The position numbers and the translations under genes were made by a program. A stretch of DNA of 64,000 bases, taken from NCBI RefSeq assembly GCF_016294135.1, contig NZ_JAEDCO010000001.1, positions 1-64,000 on the forward strand, given 5' to 3'. The notes beneath the pieces were generated by a model. It made no database searches. It was not told the DNA's origin and worked only from the letters and a program-made list of their open reading frames with translations. This document shows positions 56,325 through 64,000 of the stretch, piece by piece; positions within the stretch are counted from its first letter, which is position 1; each line of letters opens with the position of its first letter. This DNA is from Methanobrevibacter ruminantium. Its GTDB lineage: Archaea > Methanobacteriota > Methanobacteria > Methanobacteriales > Methanobacteriaceae.

Positions 56325-56924
56325 ATAAATACAACCCTTTTTGCTCTTGTTTTTAACTGTTTAAACCGTTTTAACTGTTAGTAAAAAAATCAATGAAAAA
56401 GCATTAAAAACTTTATCAATGACTTTTTTAGATAAAATAAGATTAAATATGGTTATTTTTAAAAAAATAATACCAATTATCATCTTATTAATGAATTAAA
56501 TAATATTTACTGATTTAAATTTAGAAAAAATTCAATCATAAAATATTATTGAATTGAAAAATTTTTTTCTAAAATTAGTACAATATTATTTTAGACTTCC
56601 CAATATTTAATGATTTTTATTAACATATGTTATGTAAAATTTTTCGAGAGAATCGAAACAAAAAATCATCAACATTTAGTAATGAATATTTTATTTTTAT
56701 AATAATTTTAACTTGCGATAGCATTTGAAAACTAATATTTTTTAATTCCTTCAACTTTACTAAATTAAAAATATTAAAAAAATTGTATTAAATTAAAAAA
56801 TTTAATTAAATTTCAATTTTTAAAAAGAAAAATATATAAAAACTAAACATTAAAATTAGAATTATATCACGAAGTGAATAATATTTATTTTTGATTATAA
56901 ATTTTATAAAATGGGGGCTAAATT
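56325..56924 (+). promoter_or_regulatory. Adhesin promoter and leader region
   Basis: A 600-base AT-rich region. AAATATATAAAAAC near 56829-56842 is a good TATA box, placing the start near 56865. A stem-loop overlaps that place at 56861-56882: ATTAT and TCAC pair with GTGA and ATAAT around GAA, with one bulged A. GGGGG at 56913-56917 should be the ribosome binding site. The left half has only poly-A/T DNA. Confidence 0.5.
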
Positions 56925-56975
56925 ATTAGCAAGATTAATAAAATAAAAAGTGTTTTAACATTATTTTTTATTATT

Positions 56976-59348
56976 ATGGCAATATTTTGTCTTATAAGTT
57001 CTATTAGTGCAGTAGAATTATCTAATAATGATATAAATAAAAATATTGATGATAATATAATAAATACTATCGAAACAAGTGAAGAAAACAATGACATTGC
57101 AAACACAATTGAAATTGAAAGTCTGAATTCAGAAAGTATCCAAGATGAAACCTCTTTAAATCAACTTAAAGAGAGTAATTCCAATTCTATCTATGTTTCT
57201 ACAGATGGAGATGATATAAATGGTGATGGAAGCAAAAATAAGCCATTTGAAACCATTAAACAAGGAATTGATAATAGCATAAATGGATCAACAATATATC
57301 TATCTGAAGGAGAATTTGAAGGATTCAATCTTACAATAGATAAAACATTAACTATCGAGGGTAAGACAGATAAGACCATAATTGATGCTAAAAATATCGC
57401 TAGAATATTCATAATGAACTCCGATGCCAAATTAACATTGATAGGGTTAAACCTAATCAATGGGAACATCATTGCTGATGGTTCAGGAGTTGGAGGATCC
57501 ATTTACAATAATGGAGGTGAATTGACTTTAATCAATTGCACAATAAAGGACTCCTATGCAGACCTGTATGGTGGAGCAATATTCAATAATAATGGAAAAT
57601 TGACCATAATTAAATCAAATATAATAAATAACAGCGCAGTCCAATATGGAGGGGCAATCTACTCATCAGGAATAACAGAAATTGAAAAGTCATATTTCAG
57701 AGAAAATCATATCACAGCTGAAAAGGGAGTGGGAGGAGCTATTGCATGTGGAGGAATTGCACATATCGAAGACACAGTCTTCTTTAAGAATTATGCAATA
57801 TATTCTGCAGGAGCAATACTCTCCCTAGCAAATACCACAATAAACAACTGCAGCTTTATTAATCAGACCACAGAATATACTGGAGGAGCAATAAGCAATC
57901 ACAATTATATGATAATCAACAACAGCCAATTTATAAATGGATATTCAAGATTTTATGCAGCTGCAATCCTTGCACCTCTAAGTGGACAGCATGTTGTAAC
58001 TGAAGTTTACAATACTGTCTTTGATGGGAATCATGTAACCAATCATGCTGCAGTCTCAAACAACTTTAAGGACACCGAACTTAAAATGGAAAATTGTGCA
58101 CTTGTAAACAATTACATCCTTACAATGGGTGTGAAAGGTTATGGAGATGTTGCATTGGATGACAACGCTTCCTTATTATACTGCTGGTGGGGACAAAATG
58201 AAATAGGCAATTACTATTCCCCACATAGTGACGCTTGGGAAGCATGGAAAATAAATGCATCAAAATGGTTAATCATGACCTTTACATCAAGCAATGAAAT
58301 CATAGCCCAAGATAAAAATAATGTGCTGACTGTAAGTTTGCACCAATTCTTTGATAATGAAACTAAAGAAATTTACGATTATGATGAAGACATTAACTTG
58401 CCTCTTTCAGTTAAATTCTATACAAGCACTGGAAAAGTAATAGATAACGTAATTATGAAAAACGGTACTGCAGTTCTCAACTACAAGCCGGAACTTAATG
58501 TGAGATATGTTTATGCTCAGTTAAACAACCAAACATTAAACATTTCAGTTAAAATGAAAGATGAATCCAAGCTTATAGTGAATAATTTAACAAAATATTA
58601 TTTGGAAAACAAGCCGTTAACCATTAAATTGACAGATTCAAATAATTTATCCCTTACTGAAAAAACAGTCATTATAAAAATATCTGGAAAAGAGTATCAA
58701 AAGAAAACAGACACTAAGGGAATGATTAACTTAGGCATTGATCTTTCTCCAGGAACCTATAATGCAGTAATAAGTTTTGAGGATGATGATTACAGAAATC
58801 AAAAGAAAACCGTGAAAATAACTATATTGAAAAATAAGCCTTCCATAAATGCTAAAAATAAAAGCTTTAAGGATAAAACTAAAATTAAAAAGTATAGTGT
58901 TGTACTTAAAAATAGTTTAGGAGAGACCTTGAAGAATAAGAAAGTTACCTTAAAAGTTAATGGGAAAACTTATAATGCTAAAACAGATGCAAACGGCAAA
59001 GCTGTCTTTAAAATAAACAAATTAACTAAAAAAGGAACATTTAGCGCAAAAATCAGCTATGCTGGAGACAAATCCTACAGCAAAGTAAACAAAAAAGTTA
59101 AGATAACAGTTAAACAGTCTTTTAAAACCGTTTCAAGAGGAAGCAAAGATAAATCAACAGTTAAAAAAATCCAAAAGGCATTGAAGAAAAATGGATATTA
59201 CTTAACTTATAAAAAACATTACCTAAAGATTGATGGGATTTATCAAAGCCATACCGAAAGATCCGTTAAGGAATTCCAAAGAGATAATGGATTAAAAGTT
59301 ACAGGAAAAGTGGATGAAACAACAGCTAAAAAACTTAAAATAATATGA
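56976..59348 (+). CDS. Adhesin-like surface protein with beta-helix, Ig-like and peptidoglycan-binding-type domains
   Basis: A secreted surface protein of about 790 residues or slightly more. A parallel beta-helix (about residues 75-390) shows repeats such as GGSIYNNGGELTL, GGAIFNNNGKLTI and GGAIYSSGITEI. Ig-like domains follow (about 520-700; KTVIIKISGKEY and KKVTLKVNGKTY). The end (about 715-790) is a PG_binding_1-type module: KIQKALKKNGYY, then SVKEFQRDNGLKVTGKVDETT. The ATG leaves a signal peptide with no basic start. The frame is open upstream to 56922 and adds KINKIKSVLTLFFII, so the true start is likely a non-AUG codon near 56925 behind GGGGG. Cell wall binding is inferred. Confidence 0.88.
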   Translation: MAIFCLISSISAVELSNNDINKNIDDNIINTIETSEENNDIANTIEIESLNSESIQDETSLNQLKESNSNSIYVSTDGDDINGDGSKNKPFETIKQGIDNSINGSTIYLSEGEFEGFNLTIDKTLTIEGKTDKTIIDAKNIARIFIMNSDAKLTLIGLNLINGNIIADGSGVGGSIYNNGGELTLINCTIKDSYADLYGGAIFNNNGKLTIIKSNIINNSAVQYGGAIYSSGITEIEKSYFRENHITAEKGVGGAIACGGIAHIEDTVFFKNYAIYSAGAILSLANTTINNCSFINQTTEYTGGAISNHNYMIINNSQFINGYSRFYAAAILAPLSGQHVVTEVYNTVFDGNHVTNHAAVSNNFKDTELKMENCALVNNYILTMGVKGYGDVALDDNASLLYCWWGQNEIGNYYSPHSDAWEAWKINASKWLIMTFTSSNEIIAQDKNNVLTVSLHQFFDNETKEIYDYDEDINLPLSVKFYTSTGKVIDNVIMKNGTAVLNYKPELNVRYVYAQLNNQTLNISVKMKDESKLIVNNLTKYYLENKPLTIKLTDSNNLSLTEKTVIIKISGKEYQKKTDTKGMINLGIDLSPGTYNAVISFEDDDYRNQKKTVKITILKNKPSINAKNKSFKDKTKIKKYSVVLKNSLGETLKNKKVTLKVNGKTYNAKTDANGKAVFKINKLTKKGTFSAKISYAGDKSYSKVNKKVKITVKQSFKTVSRGSKDKSTVKKIQKALKKNGYYLTYKKHYLKIDGIYQSHTERSVKEFQRDNGLKVTGKVDETTAKKLKII

Positions 59349-59619
59349 ATTAAGAAGATGTCATGACATATTCAATATTTATTCTATGGAAAAATAATAT
59401 TAAATATTGAAACAATGCACAATAAATATGAAAATTTATAAATAAACAGATACAATATGTAATAATATAGATTATTTTATAAATTTTTTATAAAATCTTA
59501 TTTTATTATAAATTTAGCGGTTAAATCAAATTAGTGGTTAAATTGTAATGCGACTGAAAATTTGAAAAATAATTGATTGTCTGATGTATTATGAAAATAT
59601 ATTGGATAATTGATAGCGG

Positions 59620-60450
59620 ATGGTGGTTTTTATTTCCGAAGAAGAAATTGAAACTTTAAAAGAAAGATTAGCTAAGAAAGATGACAAACTTAAAAATCAG
59701 GCAAGCGAATTGAATCATTTAACAAATGAAGTCATTCCTGAATTGAAAAAACAGAACAAAGAACTAAAAATAGTTAAAAAAGAACTTACTGAAGCATTGG
59801 AAGCAAGCACAAAAAAATATTTTAATCAATTAGAAATCAATGCGGATTTAAGTGAAAGCGTTGCTAAAAAAGGTGCTGGTCTTCAATTAGCTAAAGTCAG
59901 ATTGGAAGAAATTGAAAAGCTAGTTATTGAACTTGAAGCAAAAGCTAATGAAAAAGAAGCAGAAATTGCCGCTACAGAAGACTTGTCTGATGAAGAAAAA
60001 TCAATTGTTGATCAACTTAACAATAAGGTCGATAAATTAAGCAAAGAGTTAGAAGCAAAAGACAGAGTTATTGACAATAAGGAAAAGGAAATCATAAGAA
60101 AACAAAACCAATTAAAAGACAAGAACTCTGAAATAGCTGACTTGAAAGAAAATCTAATTCCTAAACTCAAAGCTGAAACTGCTGAAATCAATGCTAAAAT
60201 GAAAGCTAAAGATGCAGAACATGAAGCTGAGAATGCAGGAATTGGAGGAACAATCGCTAAGTTAGAAGCGGAAATTAAAGACCTAAACGAAAAATTAGAT
60301 AACAAACAGAGAGATTACAATAAGTTAAGCACTGCAATGAATGCAAAAGACAAAACCATTAACTCTCTTAAAAACAAAAACCAACAATTATCTGAACAGC
60401 TTAAGAACCAAGACAACAAAGGATTCTTTAGCAAAATCAGAGGCAGATAA
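59620..60450 (+). CDS. Coiled-coil protein, function unknown
   Basis: A soluble 276-residue protein that is almost all heptad coiled coil, rich in Lys, Glu, Leu and Asn. Repeated phrases such as LTNEVIPELKKQNKELK and ADLKENLIPKLKAETAEIN suggest internal duplication. The tail GFFSKIRGR is basic and may contact membrane or nucleic acid. It has no signal peptide and no named domain. The ATG at 59620 lacks a ribosome binding site; GGTGG just inside the frame is spaced for an ATT codon at 59632, so the start is uncertain. The neighbour is the adhesin gene, on the same strand with 271 bases between. Confidence 0.78.
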   Translation: MVVFISEEEIETLKERLAKKDDKLKNQASELNHLTNEVIPELKKQNKELKIVKKELTEALEASTKKYFNQLEINADLSESVAKKGAGLQLAKVRLEEIEKLVIELEAKANEKEAEIAATEDLSDEEKSIVDQLNNKVDKLSKELEAKDRVIDNKEKEIIRKQNQLKDKNSEIADLKENLIPKLKAETAEINAKMKAKDAEHEAENAGIGGTIAKLEAEIKDLNEKLDNKQRDYNKLSTAMNAKDKTINSLKNKNQQLSEQLKNQDNKGFFSKIRGR

Positions 60451-60771
60451 TTATAATTAGATTAATTAATTTTTATTAATTAATCACTTTTCTTTTTTTA
60501 CAAATTTTATACACTATACTATTTTTAGAATAATAATTTTTTATAGTAATTATTTTTTAAGTAATTATTTTTTTAGAAAAAATTCTATTTTTAAAAATAA
60601 AGTTTTAATATAATCGAACAAATAATTGTGGGATTATTTTGAAAAAATGGAAAAATTTACAAAAATAGAAAATAAAAAAAATAAGAAAAATAGTTTAAAG
60701 TAGATAACCCCCAACTACTAGAAAAGATTTTGGTCTAGGTTTTGCGCCCCACAGGGGCGGAAAAGCTGGGT
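60451..60771. other. Convergent intergenic region behind the coiled-coil gene and lysS
   Basis: The left part holds T runs (60488-60575) for the plus-strand gene; the right part holds the third copy of the stem-loop element, for lysS. No gene is seen. Confidence 0.45.
60706..60769 (-). repeat. Third copy of the G-G mismatch stem-loop element, behind lysS
   Basis: At 60735-60769, CTAG, a G, TTTT and CGCCCC pair with GGGGCG, AAAA, a G and CTGG around loop ACA. It is almost next to the lysS stop. The flank on the outer side (AACCCCCAACTACTAG at about 60706-60721) matches ACTCCCAACTATTAG at 53536-53550 near thiC with few changes, so the two are copies of one element. Confidence 0.7.
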
Positions 60772-62358
60772 TTAAGCTTCTTGTCTTAACCTTTTAACAA
60801 CAAAGTCCTTATCTAAAGAGAGTAAGAATGAAGCTGCTCTTGGCCCTTGTTTTTGACCGAGAATCAATTTGTAAATAGCTTGGAAAGCCTTTTGTGGTTT
60901 TAATCCATGGCTTTCTAAAACTTCATACATAGCATCATGCAATTCTTCAGCAGATGAGAACTCTTTTTCTTCCATCAAATCAGCAAGATCTTTCAAGAAT
61001 GCAATTTGATCATCTGGAAGTGGTAATTTTGGAATTGAGTTGTATTGAACTTGGAACTTGACGAATTTAGGAGCATATTTGTCTAACCAAGCGACTACAT
61101 TATCTACTCTTTCTTCATATTGAGCCAATTCAAGTTCGGTTAAGTCACAGAAGTCCTTATCCTTAAAGCTTTTAGTCAATTGGGAATTCTTTTTCAAAAT
61201 TCCAAAAATCTTTTCAAGGTCCTTTTCTCCAACAATTTGATAAGCATTTACCAAGAATCTGAAAGGAGGTCTGAATGGTAAAGGCGCATCTGCCTTGATT
61301 TGAGCATTCTTATAAATGCTTTTGAATTTTCTGCCTTCTTTTTCAGATGGAGCTTCTTCCTCTCCGTAGAATACCCTTTCAACTTTATCAAAGGTGTCCA
61401 TGAAGTCTAACCATGGCATTTTTGGAGAGAAGTCTTTGGATTTCATAGGTTTGCTTCTGAATAAGTAATAGTTAAGACTTTCTGCAGGTCCGATTTCCAA
61501 CCATTGTTCTGGAGTGAAGAATACACCATGAGACTTACTCATTGCTTCACCATCCAATGTGATCCATTCATATGGAACTGGATATGGTGCTGGGTAATCA
61601 AAAATCTCTTCAGAGATAACGCTACTTACATCGTAAGATCCACCAGCTGCTGCATGGTCTTTTCCAAATGGTTCACAAGTGGTTCCGAAGATTTTCCATC
61701 TTGCTGCCCATTCAACTCTCCAGGTAAGTTTACCGTTACCAGATTTGATGTCCATTTCACCGTCGTGACCGCACTCACATCTGTATTTTACAATGTCTCC
61801 ATCGAAGTCATATGCTTCTGTGGTGTTTACTCTTCCACATTTTTCACAGATTGGGTTGTATGGCAACCAGTGGTCTGCGAGTGGCTCTCTTCTGTATTGG
61901 TCAAAAATGGCTTTGATTTCATTATGCTTTTCAAGGGAGATTCTGATTGATTCAAGGTAATCCCCATTTTTGTACATTTCAAAACCGGATTTAGGGGTTA
62001 TTTCAATACCATAAGCATCAAGAACTTTGAATAAAGGTTTTTCAAAGTGTTCTACAAAGTTTTTACAGCATCCTTCAGGACATGGAATCATAGAGTATGG
62101 CATACCTAAGTATTGGTCATAAGATTCAGGAAGTGGGAATGGAACTTTTCTGAGAGGGTCATGGTCATCTGCAATCCAGATGGTTTCTGCATCATTTCCC
62201 AATTCACGCAATGCTTTTCCAATAGCATTTGCAATGAATACGTCACAAGAATTTCCAATATGTATAGAACCTGATATAGATGTACCACTTGCTATGACAT
62301 GTTTTTCTACATCTATTTCATTTAATTCATCAGCGATTCTTTCAATCCAATGTTTCAT
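60772..62358 (-). CDS. lysS: Lysyl-tRNA synthetase, class I
   Basis: The class I form of lysyl-tRNA synthetase, found in many archaea and a few bacteria in place of class II. The 528-residue chain has the HIGH-type motif [10 protein letters not shown] near residue 30 and the KMSKS-type motif [12 protein letters not shown] near residue 275. A zinc knuckle is formed by CEKCGRV with CECGHDG (about 171-200). The C-terminal helical domain ends in [18 protein letters not shown] lies ahead of the ATG. It stands alone, with the repeat stem-loop as probable terminator. Confidence 0.97.
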   Translation of the reverse strand: MKHWIERIADELNEIDVEKHVIASGTSISGSIHIGNSCDVFIANAIGKALRELGNDAETIWIADDHDPLRKVPFPLPESYDQYLGMPYSMIPCPEGCCKNFVEHFEKPLFKVLDAYGIEITPKSGFEMYKNGDYLESIRISLEKHNEIKAIFDQYRREPLADHWLPYNPICEKCGRVNTTEAYDFDGDIVKYRCECGHDGEMDIKSGNGKLTWRVEWAARWKIFGTTCEPFGKDHAAAGGSYDVSSVISEEIFDYPAPYPVPYEWITLDGEAMSKSHGVFFTPEQWLEIGPAESLNYYLFRSKPMKSKDFSPKMPWLDFMDTFDKVERVFYGEEEAPSEKEGRKFKSIYKNAQIKADAPLPFRPPFRFLVNAYQIVGEKDLEKIFGILKKNSQLTKSFKDKDFCDLTELELAQYEERVDNVVAWLDKYAPKFVKFQVQYNSIPKLPLPDDQIAFLKDLADLMEEKEFSSAEELHDAMYEVLESHGLKPQKAFQAIYKLILGQKQGPRAASFLLSLDKDFVVKRLRQEA

Positions 62359-62844
62359 TGTTTCACCATAATAATTATAAAAGCTGCTTTCAATTTAATG
62401 TGTTTAATATTCCAAACTATATATGAAAGCAATAATGAAGTAATAAATTAATATGAATTTGATACTATTTTGATAATATTTCGATAATAAATATCCAATA
62501 TAAATATCCTAATAATTTATTATATTATATATTTTTATTATCATCTTATAAAAAATTAATTACAAAAATTAGAGATTAATCAAAAAAATCTGGAAAAAAT
62601 TATAATAAAAAATAGATTTGGAAAATTTTTTTAAAAATTTATAGAAATTTTATAAAAATAGCCATTAAAGGATGTAAATAGGATTCTAAAATAAGAACCC
62701 TATTAAGTGGAAAAATAGAGTCAAGCTCTATATAAAAATAAATTTAAAATAATAGGCAAAAAACAATGCCTATGAAAATTAATTAATTAATAAATCAATT
62801 AAACTTCAAGATCAATCAATAAGTCAAAGATAAGTAGATTGAAC
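62359..62844. other. Intergenic region between lysS and nrdD
   Basis: The region has the lysS promoter at its left (T- and A-rich) and three hairpins at its right, listed next. No gene is seen. Confidence 0.4.
62677..62773 (-). terminator. Three successive hairpins behind nrdD
   Basis: Three stem-loops follow the nrdD stop codon on the minus strand. At 62752-62773, ATAGGCA pairs with TGCCTAT. At 62715-62731, ATAGAG pairs with CTCTAT, and a T run follows on the minus strand. At 62677-62704, AATAGG and TTCT pair with AGAA and CCTATT. They probably act together as a terminator or protect the mRNA end. Confidence 0.55.
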
Positions 62845-64000
62845 TTATTGTTCAAATCTACGTCTGTCGATTAATTCTTGACGTTTACCTGCGTTCCATC
62901 CACCGTTTGCAGATTTAGCGTGACCTACTTGTTGTACGTAACCAGTAATTCTGTCATACCATTCCACATCAGCAGTTTCACCACAGGAAGGACATTTGTT
63001 GCTTAATCCTTTCATTAAGGTTTTACAGTGTAAACAGAAACTGAATGCTGAACTGTAAGCCCAGAAACCAATGTCAGATTTTCTTGCAATCTTATTGGTT
63101 AAGCTCATTAATGCATCAGGATCAGAGTATGATTCACCCATGAATGCATGGAAGATGTGTCCACCAGGAGTTAATTTGTGGTATTGGCCTTCAATTTTAA
63201 CTTTGTCTGCAAAGGAAATGTCACTGTTTACAGGTACGTGTGAGGAGTTAGTGTAGTAGTTAGCTCCATTGTCACCTTGTAAGATTGCTTTATCTCCGAA
63301 TTGCTCTTTATCCAAGGTTGCAAATCTGTATGCAGTTGATTCTGCAGGAGTTTGCAATACAGACCATCTGAGTCCAGTTTCTTCTTGTAAGGATTTTGCT
63401 CTTGCATTGATGTATTCTAAACATTTGATACCGAATTTGTTTGCATCTGGGTTGTCGATACCTTCACCGAATAATGCAAGCAACATTTCATTAAGACCAC
63501 AGAAACCAAAGGATAAAGTGGAGTTTTGGATTCTGTAATAGGTCTCACCATCAACATCTTGATTTAAGAATGGTAAGATGTCAAAGTTGTTTAAACAGTT
63601 AAGACCTTGGTTTCTTCTAATCATTAAGGTTTCAACAGCTAAATCCATGTAGTTGTCTAAGTATTCGAATACATCGTTTTCATCTCTGGATTGGTATCCG
63701 ATTCTTGGTAAGTTTAAGGTTACGTAAGCTAAGTTACCGGTTCTTAAACAGTCTTGTTCCCAGTCACCAGTCCAGGTGTCTTGGAGACAGGTTCTGCAAC
63801 CCATATAGTTAGCCATTTGACCTCTGTATTTAGGTAACATGTTTACAAAGTAGGATGATCCGTATTTTGCAGAAAGTTCATGAACTAAACGGATATCGTC
63901 TTCATAGTCCCCTTTTAAGGTCTCTTCACGTAAAGTATAAATAGTATTTGGGAATAAGTGAGGTTTACCTTCGGAATCTCCTTCAAGCAAGATTTCAGTG
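62845..64000 (-). CDS. nrdD: Anaerobic ribonucleoside-triphosphate reductase (partial, 3' part)
   Basis: The C-terminal 385 or so residues of the oxygen-sensitive, glycyl-radical reductase that makes deoxynucleotides. The frame is open to the window edge, so the true start lies beyond 64000. Active-site parts include YMGCRTCLQDTWTGDWEQDC and LRTGNLAYVTLNLPRIGY, and near the end are the zinc site CLHC with CPSC and the radical loop YDRITGYVQQVGHAKSANGG. The partner activase is not in view. Confidence 0.95.
   Translation of the reverse strand, partial: TEILLEGDSEGKPHLFPNTIYTLREETLKGDYEDDIRLVHELSAKYGSSYFVNMLPKYRGQMANYMGCRTCLQDTWTGDWEQDCLRTGNLAYVTLNLPRIGYQSRDENDVFEYLDNYMDLAVETLMIRRNQGLNCLNNFDILPFLNQDVDGETYYRIQNSTLSFGFCGLNEMLLALFGEGIDNPDANKFGIKCLEYINARAKSLQEETGLRWSVLQTPAESTAYRFATLDKEQFGDKAILQGDNGANYYTNSSHVPVNSDISFADKVKIEGQYHKLTPGGHIFHAFMGESYSDPDALMSLTNKIARKSDIGFWAYSSAFSFCLHCKTLMKGLSNKCPSCGETADVEWYDRITGYVQQVGHAKSANGGWNAGKRQELIDRRRFEQ

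Overview
This window reads as a chromosomal segment of a hydrogenotrophic, formate-using methanogen of the order Methanobacteriales, most likely a Methanobrevibacter species. The evidence is the very AT-rich intergenic DNA, ribosome binding sites of the GGTGAT/GGAG type, archaeal information-processing genes (TBP, FEN-1, class I LysRS, eIF6, L39e, LX, S19e, RNase P Rpp21), coenzyme B and formylmethanofuran genes, NrpR, and a Methanobrevibacter-style adhesin. No prophage, CRISPR array or intact insertion sequence was seen.

Layout. Bases 1-3.7 kb carry two sodium-coupled transporters (NSS family and NhaC). From 4 to 10 kb lies the conserved archaeal translation/secretion cluster on the minus strand: rnp4, yhbY-like, S19e, PDCD5-like, a PP-loop ATPase, L39e (absent from simple long-ORF lists), L31e, eIF6, LX, prefoldin alpha and ftsY. 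From 10 to 20.9 kb are an AK6-like kinase, a DRG GTPase, AglB, topoisomerase I, a small zinc-ribbon protein, a SerB phosphatase with a long charged coiled-coil extension, and TBP. From 21 to 31 kb are a CYTH protein, aksA and aksD (coenzyme B), a chorismate-lyase-like protein, fen1, a DUF2119 protein, an AHCY-type hydrolase, an intron-containing elongator tRNA-Met, an aldo/keto reductase with ferredoxin tail and a ThiF-like protein. From 31.6 to 35 kb glnA, with a textbook NrpR operator at its promoter, is followed by nrpR itself.

The most coherent region is 35-52.5 kb, a molybdenum/tungsten-pterin and C1 cluster. It holds the formylmethanofuran dehydrogenase operon (transcribed H-F-G-D-B-A-C) with two tandem small paralogues downstream, moaA, a free-standing copy of the MobB C-terminal domain, mobB, fdhB, fdhA, fdhC, an FmdE-like protein, a 6-phospho-3-hexuloisomerase and a divergent LysR/ModE-like regulator. 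These genes together make the pterin cofactor, take up and oxidise formate, and carry out the first CO2-reducing step of methanogenesis. The fwd promoter region has a repeated palindrome TGTGTA-N5-TACACA, and the first gene of the operon encodes a helix-turn-helix protein fused to two [4Fe-4S] motifs. The fdhA promoter has a 16-bp direct repeat just upstream of its TATA box. These two are the best candidates for undescribed regulatory circuits.

From 53.5 to 64 kb are thiC, a PfkB kinase, an exported beta-helix adhesin with a peptidoglycan-binding-type C terminus and a probable non-AUG start, a coiled-coil protein, lysS (class I) and the 3' part of nrdD, which runs off the window. A family of three stem-loops with a conserved internal G-G mismatch and compensatory stem changes sits just behind thiC and lysS.
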